In this document: positions 7,946-14,987 of the stretch, in pieces
How positions within the stretch are numbered: the stretch's first letter is position 1
Layout of the letters: each line of letters starts with the position of its first letter
From: Tubulinosema ratisbonensis
Lineage: Eukaryota > Microsporidia > Tubulinosematidae
Direction: 5' to 3'
Length of the DNA stretch: 14,987 bases
NCBI GenBank assembly: GCA_004000155.1
Contig: RCSS01000095.1
Span: 1-14,987, forward strand
The notes under the pieces: model-generated
Seen by the model: only the letters and a program-made list of their open reading frames with translations
What the model was told of the DNA's origin: nothing
The model's database searches: none
Program-made: the position numbers and the translations under genes

Positions 7946-8701
7946 TCAAGGTTCAACTAATACAAATTCATTAACAAATCTCTTAACAGAAACCTCGACT
8001 TGATAATTAAGAAAAGACTTGTAGAAATAAGTATTATTATTAAAGAGCATTAATATCCTTTCCCTGTAAAAATTATCTACTGGCAAGACCAACAATTCTT
8101 CAGAGTCAATCTTTACCCATTCGTTCCAAGCAGTCTTAATTTTCTCTATCATGACAGTAAAATTACTTTCAGGATAAACTTTACAAAATTCATTGATAGA
8201 ATCTACTAATAAGATAATTTCATTCTTTTTTTCCTTAAAGTGCTCCGGGTTTTTTTGTAGAAAAGGTAAATTTTTTTTTAATTTTTTTAGTTTTTTACCT
8301 AATTTTCCTATGTAAATCTGATTGCAGTGGAAAAAATCTGTGCTTTTTATGGCCAACTTTTGTACAAATCTGATTACATTTGTCAAAAATACTAAATCTT
8401 GAATAGCTCTTTTTAAGTTGGAATTGTTGCTTGATGGAGTTTTTACATTCTTTTTGAAAAAGCTTTCAATAACTTCAGATTGCTCTTCTTTGTTTTGAGT
8501 TAAGTATTCGTTTCTAATAAAGTTTATGATCATTTTGTAATGTTTGCTATCGGCTGAGTAATAAGATTCTGTGCTTGCAAATAAGGGCTTTTCTAAATTA
8601 TTAAACATTTTTATTAAATTCTCTTTAAACGATGTCACTGTAGTTTGTGTTAATGAAAACCATATCAAAGTAAAAAAGATTTTTAAAGACATTAATTTCA
8701 T
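7946..8701 (-). CDS. 251-aa predicted secreted protein, paralog of the 206-aa gene
   Basis: The function is unknown. The N-terminus MKLMSLKIFFTLIWFSLTQ is a good signal peptide: a short basic start, then a hydrophobic core, with likely cleavage near the TTVTS that follows. The mature part is predicted helical and Lys-rich, with a KKLKKLKKNLPFLQKN stretch near 136-151. DLVFLTNVIRFVQ (102-114) and AWNEWVKIDSEE (181-192) align with the 206-residue protein encoded at 4872-5492. There is no second membrane segment and few cysteines. A second in-frame Met at residue 4 would keep the signal peptide, so the exact start matters little. In a microsporidian a signal-peptide family of this kind could be host-exposed or a spore-wall component; that is inference. 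Confidence 0.88.
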   Translation of the reverse strand: MKLMSLKIFFTLIWFSLTQTTVTSFKENLIKMFNNLEKPLFASTESYYSADSKHYKMIINFIRNEYLTQNKEEQSEVIESFFKKNVKTPSSNNSNLKRAIQDLVFLTNVIRFVQKLAIKSTDFFHCNQIYIGKLGKKLKKLKKNLPFLQKNPEHFKEKKNEIILLVDSINEFCKVYPESNFTVMIEKIKTAWNEWVKIDSEELLVLPVDNFYRERILMLFNNNTYFYKSFLNYQVEVSVKRFVNEFVLVEP

Positions 8702-9099
8702 TTGTTGGTTAAAACCAAAAAAAATTTTTTAATTAGCAACTAATTATACAAAATAGGAAAATAAAAAATTATGTCAAAAAAATTTAATGAGATTTTATGA
8801 TATAAAATATTTAATAAAAAATTAAAAGAATTATTTAAAGGTCATGATGATTAATTAGATTCTATATAAACATAATTAGCTCAGATCTGTAAATCTAATT
8901 TTCAAGCCTTTACAAAATAGTGATAATTTAATTATAATTTTAGAAAAAAAATATATTTTCTAATGATTTATTTTGTAAAAGATTAGAAATTTGCACCTTT
9001 TAAATAAAAAACACCGGAAAACTAGAAAAAATCCTTTAAGACATATCTTAATTCAATCCATATGCAGCAGTTTTTATCCATTATAAAATGACATACAAT
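8702..9099. other. intergenic DNA between the secreted-protein gene and relic 2
   Basis: This is the upstream region of the 251-residue gene, so its promoter should lie here, but no specific motif can be defended. The start codon follows GGTTTTAACCAACAA. Patches resembling tRNA A and B boxes near 8877-8905 are far too close together to be a tRNA. Confidence 0.4.
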
Positions 9100-10187
9100 T
9101 TTTTAAAAAACTTAAAAGCTATAATGAAGAAATTACTTGTATGCCTTGTAAAAAGGCAGTGTTTATCAGTAATATTGCTGCTTTAAAAAGTAGGTCATTT
9201 AAATGCTAAAGATAAAAATGCAGTAAAAAAAATAAACGAGAATCTTAATTATAACAAGTAAATTTAGAGCATAACAAATTATAAGAGTAAAGTGGTCAGT
9301 AGTTTTTGACCATGGTTTTTATCAGTAACTTAATTTTTGTCAAATATCGAAGCCTATACTGATAAAAACAAGAGATTTAATAACAAACACTATGATTTAA
9401 GGGTTAAATTAGCAGTCTAAATTTAAAACTTTTAATGGATGAAACAATTACTTGCAATGATTTCATTATGTAAAATCCTTCTTACGCTTTGGACGACTAA
9501 AAAACATTTAGAGGATTATTGGAGTGATAGACATTTTTCCAAGGAAAAAAGGAGTTTTTTTTGTTGAGACTGCAAAATATCAAAAACGAGCTCAATTGTA
9601 ATAAATTAGTTTAAAAATTTCTTATTATAATCAACGAAGAAAACCCATTGTACCCGAGTGTAGTGGAAATTTTCGATTAAGATCCCATAGCAGTAAATCA
9701 TGATAATGGTGTTATAAATAATAATGGTTATCACATAGATGTTTTAAAACTTTTGGAGTCATCTCAAAAAATATAAAACAAAGGGTAAGAAAAAGCAAGC
9801 AATGAATCAAAATTTTCCTGTAACCAAAGCCTGCAAGGTAAGGTAGACTTAGGCAGTCAATAGAGTGCACGGGGTTGGTTTTAGCGGGTGAAAGGCTCGC
9901 AGTATCTTGAGCTATACCTAAGTATAGGAAACATATTTTACCGTATGTTTCCGTCGACTAGGTATAAATATTCTTATAAAGAAAGTATAGCGAAAAGATC
10001 TCTGTATATATTTCACATCCTTAGGCAACAAAAAAAATGGTCATCGTTGAAGAAGTTTTTTAAAAAGAGAATTCAAAATAAAGAAGAACTGGTAAATTAT
10101 TTTAAGAAATTTGAATTAAGAAGAGCTAATAAAAATAACACTGGATTTGTTTTGTTTTCTAAAATTATAAAAATGTTTTTTTATTAA
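9100..10187 (+). pseudogene. decayed Merlin/IS1595-like transposase, relic 2, split by a SINE-like insertion
   Basis: Four cysteine codons at 9138, 9147, 9204 and 9219 form a C-x2-C-x18-C-x4-C zinc ribbon. They are followed by QIIRVKWSVVF and NFCQISKPILIK. MDETITC holds the first catalytic Asp (codon 9438-9440). IIGVIDIFPRKKGVFFVE matches the strand after it. AVNHDNG (from 9690) is the VNHS-type motif. The catalytic Ile-Glu-Asn is read as ATA-TAA-AAC (9771-9779), so the Glu codon has become a stop. The next codon, TGG of WSSLKKFFKKR, is at 10038, on the far side of a 255-bp insertion. The C-terminal part (FELRRANKNN to the stop) is intact up to 10187. Without the insertion the gene is about 830 bp, normal for the family. 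The second Asp could not be located. Confidence 0.78.
9783..10037 (+). mobile_element. SINE-like retroposon copy 1, about 255 bp, poly-A tail
   Basis: The element interrupts relic 2 between adjacent codons, so its borders are set by the host frame: AAC-AAA before it and TGG after it. It ends in ATCCTTAGGCAAC plus a run of eight A. Its last 130 bp match copy 2 (13162-13287, reverse strand) at close to 90 percent by eye. Its body from TTCCTGT (about 9815) matches copy 3 (right edge) more weakly. A target duplication would be A-rich (AAAACAAA) and cannot be told from the tail. The internal foldback TATACCTA, GGAAACATA, TATGTTTCC, TAGGTATA is conspicuous. It has no coding capacity; a 99-codon frame that begins inside it and runs into the relic is accidental. 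No convincing Pol III boxes were seen, so it could also be a LINE 3' end. Confidence 0.7.
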
Positions 10188-10250
10188 ATTTACTACTATA
10201 ATTTATTTGTTTATAATTAAAAAAATAAGGGTAATTTTTTATCCCTCCAG

Positions 10251-10272
10251 AAAGCCTGCGCTCGCGGACTTT
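10251..10272. other. GC-rich hairpin between convergent transposase relics
   Basis: AAAGCCTGCG and CGCGGACTTT form a 10-bp stem with one mismatch and one wobble around a two-base loop, followed by a T-rich stretch. AGGGTA/TATCCCT just to the left forms a second small stem. The site lies about 65 bases beyond the end of relic 2 and may be a transposon end or 3'-end structure. No matching terminal repeat was found. Confidence 0.4.
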
Positions 10273-10439
10273 ATTTTGCACTTAACTTATTAAAATCATA
10301 TATTCTGTTTTTTATTGTATAATTTCAGTTGCAATAAAATCGAATTCTGGTCAAAAAATATACCTTTTTTCATCATGTTTGAGCCCGTAGAAAAAGTTAA
10401 TAAAAAATTGTAAAGGTATTAAATTAAAGTTGAAGAAGA

Positions 10440-11184
10440 CATGATTGGACAGGTTGGANTCAACGATGACCATACACATTCAATTAATTGTTTATTAGCT
10501 TTGCTTTGGGTCTACAAAATTTTTCGAATGATTAAAGTTTTCGTCTTTATAAAGATTGTAATTATTATAGTATGACATGTATGAAGATAGTTTATTAGGA
10601 TTAATTTCATGCCCGGGCGGAAAAAATTTTCAGTGGGTTTTTCATGTATTAATTTTTTGTTTTAAATCTTTTTAATTCTTAATTCTTTAGATGCTGCATC
10701 AATTGCTCCCAAAAATTAAAGTTTGCATTTTTCTGTTTATATTATATTTTCTTATTTACAAATGAGTCTCACCTATCGTACTAGCATATAAACTCCTCGT
10801 ATTTTAGATTCAGATTTTTTAACACTTTATTTTAAATAATTTTTCTTAATTTTTAATTAAATTCTAAAAAGTGCCTTTAATACTGCGAAAAATTGATAGT
10901 TTGTTTTAAATAAAATTCTCGAACAAAATATAATAACAAAAAAACTGCTTGACTATATTTAATTTACTTTTAAATTCTAATTTTATTGGGTTTTCTTCAA
11001 TTTTTATATCTCAAAAGGAGCAATTATAGATAACGTCAATTTTTACTTTCCTTTTGTTCATTTTTTTTGAAAAAATACACACAGCATGTCTGGTTGTATA
11101 TCTAGATATATTAAATAACTTTCTACTTTGAACTCATCTTTAATTACATGATATAATAACCTTTCATATAATTTATCTAAATTA
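10440..11184 (-). pseudogene. decayed Merlin/IS1595-like transposase, relic 3
   Basis: Read from the right on the minus strand, the relic opens with LYHVIKDEFKVESYLIYL and DMLCVFFQ, a typical N-terminus for the family. KIEENPIKLEFKSKLNIV follows. The first catalytic site is at 10773-10771, where IGETHL has Gly for Asp. RKYNINRKMQTLIFG and LGAIDAASKELRIKKI come next. A codon for Asn at 10592-10590 lies exactly 36 residues before the Glu of LIECVWSSL (codon 10481-10479), so the second Asp appears changed to Asn. FNHSKNFVDPKQ (from about 10536) lies in another frame and is the diagnostic VNHS-x-FVDP block. Many stops and shifts are present. The C-terminal end beyond WSSL is not clear. Confidence 0.75.
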
Positions 11185-11399
11185 AAAAAATCATTTTCCA
11201 AAATGCGGTAGACTTTTTAATTCCTCATTAAAGGCCGTTCCCTCAGATTTTTTTACATTTTAGTCTTTAAATATATTGGTTGTGTCTTAGATTCGTGGGC
11301 CTGTTTTTTTTTGTAAATTAAAGTAATTCCTTTAATTTAATAATTAAAAAAAAATAAAAAAAAATATTATTTAATAAAATTGAATTTGTTTAAATTCTG

Positions 11400-12260
11400 A
11401 ATTAAAATAAAATATTGTGTTCATCAATTTTAAGATTACGTTGAATTTTGACATTTTTGATTCCAAAATTATAGAAATGAATGTAACTACTACCTTTTTA
11501 ATATTTTTTTAAACGGAAAAAAATTCTTTTAAAATCTATATTCTCTCTTAATATTTTAAGAGTATACTGATGAATTTTCTCCATCGATAAAATATTTACT
11601 ATGATTAACTTTACGATGAACAAAAACAAGCTCATAAACTTTATATTTCCCTTCCACATGAAGTAAATATTTGTACTTATTTTTTTAAATTGTTATGTAT
11701 TATAAGGTTTAGAAGTTTGAAATTTCTTTTTTGGTATGTTTAAATAAACGTTTTTTGTTTCCCTGCATATTCCCCCTACCACAAAAATCTTTTGTTTTTA
11801 AAACTCTACTACAGAATAATTTTTCTGTTTGATATGGAACTCATCAATCTCAACCGTAGAATTTTACCCGCCTATCATGCCATAACCATTTTTTAAAAGC
11901 ATGTTTTAGATATTATGAGTATTATTTTAATTATTCGATTTACTGAATTTTAAGATTTTCAATTCATCAACGATTTAACCCTGAGTCACATTTAAACTAA
12001 AATATAAATTAACATAAAAATTGCGTCGTAATTTGTTCTTGAATGACAAAAAAAATCAATCTGATTTTTGCCTAATTAAAATAATAGACTCTTACTAAAA
12101 CTCTCTACTTGTACTTTTTTTTTACATCGTAAATAATTTTTTTCTATGTCTGATTTTGCTGCTACAAATTTACAATAACGTCTTAGGCAGTACGGTCGTT
12201 CAACAAGAAGAAACTTCTTTTTCTGTAAGAATGCAAAACAGCACCTTCTGATGATGCATA
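11400..12260 (-). pseudogene. decayed Merlin/IS1595-like transposase, relic 4
   Basis: The order of motifs on the minus strand is complete. AFLQKKKFLLVERPYC leads into the zinc-ribbon region (first Cys codon 12190-12188), with YLRCKKKVQVESF after it. TNYDAIFMLIYIL follows. STVEIDEFHIKQKNY has the first catalytic Asp intact (codon 11845-11843). FVVGGICRETKNVYL matches the next strands. TNIYFMWKG lies 36 codons before the Glu site but has lost the Asp. FVHRKVNHSKYFIDGENS holds the diagnostic VNHS block (11609-11598). NIKREYRF has Lys in place of the catalytic Glu (11549-11547). Long stretches stay in one frame, so it may be younger than relics 1 and 2. Its 5' end abuts the short-period repeat array at 12331. 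Confidence 0.78.
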
Positions 12261-12330
12261 TTCATAAAATTTACTTAATTTTATTAAAGTATAAGAACTA
12301 TACTTCAATAAATTCAATTTTATTACAGAG

Positions 12331-12532
12331 TTATTCGCTAATTTTTACAAAATTACTTGCTTATAATTACGATCATTATTCATTATTTTTTCAATAATTA
12401 TTCATTAAATATTACAATCAATATTCATTGAATTTTCCAAAATTATTCGTTTAATATTACTATCATTATTCTTTATACTTACAAATTTAATTCATTAAAT
12501 TTGACAATCATTATTCGTTAATTTTTATAAAA
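12331..12532. repeat. nine-unit tandem array, alternating 22- and 23-bp units
   Basis: Nine consecutive units begin mostly with TTATTC. Odd units are 22 bp and tend to end in CAAAA or TAAAA; even units are 23 bp and mostly end in ATCA. Unit starts are 12331, 12353, 12376, 12398, 12421, 12443, 12466, 12488 and 12511. The strict alternation gives a 45-bp higher-order period repeated four and a half times. Units are diverged, so the array is not recent. A weaker unit may precede it at 12309. It lies between the start of relic 4 and the IS630-like relic, and could be a subterminal repeat of a transposon or a plain minisatellite. Confidence 0.75.
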
Positions 12533-13147
12533 AATAAATATCTATTTAATTTTTATAATTTTAAGATATAATAATTATAATTTTGATTTTAGATAAGTAT
12601 TTTACTATATAATCTTTGTATTTCAGAAAATTAGCTTATGAACTCTAGTTTTTACGGATAACTAGTAAATAAAAATATTGAAATGGTGTTTCTACCTATA
12701 AAAAATAAATAGAATGTTTTAAAATAAGGTTATCTTTGCATAATCAAAAATTTAATTTTTTCTCTCTAAAAGATTATTAGTGAAAAGTTACATAAAATAT
12801 AAAAAGGTTAAATTTGTTAGAGGCGAATCATCTATTATCCTTAGTAAAAACAAATACAGATATATATCAAATATCTCTGGCTTTGAGTATTAGTCATTCT
12901 TCTGTATACAAATAGATGAATAAATTAAGGAGAATTAACTATGATAAAACAAAAGTAGGTGAATGTTTTGACTCTTTGGGCCCAAAAGAAAGAATTTATA
13001 AGAAGAATCAAAGAATTTTCTGAGGTGATTGTTGGTGATTGTACCTCAACTTAAAAAGGAATGAAAAAAAAGTTAAAAGAGAAGCAAGTTCATATCTCTC
13101 AGTCAGTTTTTAAAAACGTTAAGAAGGTCGCAAAAAAGTAAGTAGAT

Positions 13148-13161
13148 TTACTTTAATTTCT
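13148..13161. repeat. target-site duplication, left copy
   Basis: TTACTTTAATTTCT here is repeated exactly at 13288-13301. The two copies flank the truncated SINE-like element, as expected for target-primed reverse transcription. The transposase reading frame resumes across the right copy. Confidence 0.85.
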
Positions 13162-13287
13162 TTTTTTTTGCCTTGGGATGGGAAATCAATACGAAGATCT
13201 TTTGCTATACGTTCTTTATAAAAGTATTTATACTTAGTCGACGGAAACATACGGTAAAATATGTTTCCCATACTTAGGTATAGCTCA
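13162..13287 (-). mobile_element. SINE-like retroposon copy 2, 5'-truncated, 126 bp
   Basis: On the minus strand the element starts at TGAGCTATACC, inside the copy 1 sequence (9908), and ends in CCATCCCAAGGC plus an A-run. It is bordered by a perfect 14-bp target-site duplication. The 5' truncation, 3' poly-A and target duplication together are the hallmark of LINE-type retrotransposition. It keeps the 9-bp foldback GGAAACATA/TATGTTTCC. The high similarity to copy 1 suggests both moved after the transposases they hit had entered this genome. Confidence 0.82.
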
Positions 13288-13301
13288 TTACTTTAATTTC
13301 T
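13288..13301. repeat. target-site duplication, right copy
   Basis: This is the second exact copy of TTACTTTAATTTCT. After it the interrupted transposase frame continues with NRKKTPKKIYKR. Confidence 0.85.
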
Positions 13302-13921
13302 AACAGGAAAAAACACCTAAAAAAATATATAAAAGATATATGTATGCGATAAAATATCGCACTAGAATCAGGAAGAGCTATTATATCTAGACGAAACTGG
13401 ATTTAATTTACACTCACGAAGAGCTACTGATGTAGTCCAGTAAATTTAGTTGTCAAGGTTTTTGTTATGAGCTCAAAAGGTAAAAATGTAACATTATGAA
13501 TGATAATTTCAAAAAGAGGAATCTTAAACCATAAAATAATAAATGGTCTTTTCAATTTTAATCTGTTAAATTACTTTTTAAATGATTGCGAAATAAAAAA
13601 TATTTTTAGATACAATTCCATATTATTAATTGATAATGTTAACTTTCATAAAACTGAAGCAGTTTAAAAAAACCTCAGAATGAAAAACATAAATTATGAT
13701 AATATTCTTCCGAACTATCCAGAATTAAACTCTATAGAGAAGGTTTCGACATGTTTAAAATGAATTAATACGATTTGTCAATGCCTAAAGATTTTGATGA
13801 CATTGCTGATAATATTAATATAATTATTAAAATTTTTACGAAATAGCAATGCTGATTTTGATAGTTACTATGATCATACAAGAAGATTTTTGATATAGCT
13901 TTTACTCGCAAATTGTTTTAA

Positions 13922-14699
13922 ATAAATTATAAAAATAAATAAACTGCTGCATTAATATAAAAAATTTTAAATGCTGTTTTGTGTTTGAGTATGTTTTTAA
14001 ATTTATAAATTTATAATATTTTTATAAGTAGGTGCAAATATTTCAAAAAAATCATCTTAAAACATATATATCACATAAAAATCATATATATCCACAAAAG
14101 GCAAANAGATATTTATTTAAATTAAAAATCATTGAAGGTTTGGGGTATTTTATCTATAAATTCAATAAAAATAAAAATTTACCTCAAAAATATTTATAAC
14201 TAATTCCGATTTAAAAAATTAGAAAATAATTAGTAAATTATACACATATAAATTTTTTGTAAACGATAAATATTTGTGTAGGTCGATTAGAAGAAAAAAA
14301 TAAAACTGTAGGAGGGTATCTAGACAAATAATAAAAAATTTTTCAGAACAACATGGTTAAAATATACTAAACACTTAAACATTCAATAGTATTATTGTTT
14401 ATAATGCTTATTAGAATCGCAATAAACAGTTTAAAAACATGTAAGAAAACGTTTTTAAGCTTTTTATTAAGAATTTAAGGTTGAACGACTAGAATTAAAT
14501 TATTACATGACTTAAAAAACATTTGTTTACAAATAAAAACAAAATTTTATTGTACTTATGCAACAAGAACATACATTAAAAAGGATATCATTTTTTTTTA
14601 TAAAATTTTTGAGAATTAAAAGGTACTACTTGATTTAACGAAAGTAATCATAATTTACTGTTAAATTTTAAAATAAAATTTAAGAACTATTTTAAACCA
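13922..14699. other. gene-free AT-rich interval
   Basis: The stretch holds no intact frame. It follows the end of the IS630-like transposase, so its right terminal repeat may be here, but no inverted partner was found to the left. Two imperfect 20-bp direct repeats starting CATATATATC occur at about 14063 and 14083. One undetermined base is at 14106. A short frame around 14277-14330 (GRLEEKNKTVGGYLDK) is too short to interpret. Confidence 0.4.
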
Positions 14700-14963
14700 T
14701 TTTTTTATTGCCCAGGGATGGAAATTAATATAAAATCTTTTGGCTATACCTTTATTATAACGCATAATACCTAGTAAAGGAAATATATTGCATAATGTGC
14801 TTCTACATAATAGGTAAAGCTCAAACTTTTGCAAGACTTTAACCTTATAAAACCCACCCGTGTACTCTATTTAGTGCCTATATTAATTTACCTTTCAATC
14901 TTTGGTCACAGGAAATAAAAATTTTTTATGTTATAAATAATCTATTTAATACCACATAAAATC
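14700..14963 (-). mobile_element. SINE-like retroposon copy 3, diverged, about 220-264 bp
   Basis: Read on the minus strand, the copy runs from TTTCCTGTGACCAAAG (ending near 14916) through GAGTACACGGGTGGG and GAGCTTTACCTA to CCATCCCTGGGCAAT plus an A-run at 14700-14706. These blocks occur in the same order in copy 1 (CCTGTAACCAAAG, GAGTGCACGGGGTTGG, GAGCTATACCTA, ACATCCTTAGGCAAC). It is the oldest of the three by divergence. TAAACCA occurs directly beside the tail (14693-14699) and again at 14964-14970, so it may be a 7-bp target duplication giving a 264-bp element. The sure homologous part is 14700-14916. Confidence 0.65.
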
Positions 14964-14987
14964 TAAACCAAAAAAATAATAGATCAA

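Larger units (their letters stand above)
12812..13921 (+). pseudogene. decayed Tc1/IS630-type DD34E transposase with nested SINE-like copy
   Basis: The N-terminal helix-turn-helix is readable as DIYQISLALSISHSSVYK, followed by KLRRINYDK and, in another frame, GMKKKLKEKQVHISQSVF. The catalytic core has LDETGFNLHSRR (Asp codon 13390-13392), ILLIDNVNFHKTEAV (Asp codon 13632-13634) and LPNYPELNSIEKVS (Glu codon 13737-13739). The second Asp and the Glu are in the same frame with 34 residues between them, the DD34E pattern of Tc1 and IS630 elements. The C-terminus ends near TAA 13919-13921. Several stops and frame changes disable it. A 126-bp retroposon plus one target copy interrupts it near 13161. 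Without this the gene is about 970 bp, normal for the family. Terminal repeats were not identified. Confidence 0.85.

Noticed and set aside
9888..10187. 99-codon plus-strand open frame starting MKGSQYLELY
   Set aside because: It begins inside the SINE-like element, runs through its poly-A tail and ends in the C-terminus of transposase relic 2. It is an accidental fusion, not a gene.
12331..12532. CRISPR-like array from the regular TTATTC units
   Set aside because: Units are contiguous with no spacers, diverged and purely A/T-rich in a eukaryotic context. This is a tandem repeat.
12812..13921. Reassigned stop codons (ciliate-like code) to explain in-frame TAA and TAG in the transposases
   Set aside because: TGA stops and frameshifts also occur, and the three intact genes need no reassignment. 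Decay is the simpler explanation.

Overview
The window looks like a gene-poor, transposon-rich stretch of a very AT-rich eukaryotic genome. It has only three intact protein-coding genes in about 15 kb. All three are intronless, on the minus strand, and rich in Lys, Asn, Ile and Phe codons. Together with decayed Merlin/IS1595-type and Tc1/IS630-type transposases, this best fits a microsporidian with an expanded genome (Anncaliia- or Edhazardia-like). That assignment is inference: there is no rRNA, tRNA or conserved housekeeping gene here to settle it.

Layout. 1-871: AT-rich non-coding DNA with a 28-bp inverted repeat and a short run of ambiguous bases. 872-2314 (minus): a 480-residue protein that looks like a degenerate DEAD-box helicase core split by a charged, repeat-containing linker. 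2315-4871: no intact gene; it holds a decayed minus-strand frame, two GC-richer islands that fold well (candidate structured RNAs) and several hairpins. 4872-5492 and 7946-8701 (both minus): two members of one unrecognised paralogous family. The 251-residue copy has a signal peptide and the 206-residue copy lacks that N-terminal part. Between them lie another hairpin and a decayed Merlin-like transposase (about 7102-7860).

From about 9.1 kb to the right end the window is a transposon graveyard. There are two plus-strand and two minus-strand Merlin/IS1595-like relics (the first at 7.1 kb), then a plus-strand Tc1/IS630-like relic with DD34E spacing. Three copies of a short SINE-like retroposon occur here. 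One sits inside a Merlin relic. A 5'-truncated copy with a poly-A tail and a perfect 14-bp target-site duplication sits inside the IS630-like relic. The third lies at the right edge. A 202-bp array of nine alternating 22- and 23-bp units (45-bp higher-order period) lies between two transposase relics.

The intact genes show no shared pathway. The most novel items are the SINE-like family, the secreted paralog family, the degenerate helicase-like protein, the two structured GC islands and the alternating 22/23-bp array. No tRNA, rRNA or CRISPR array was found.
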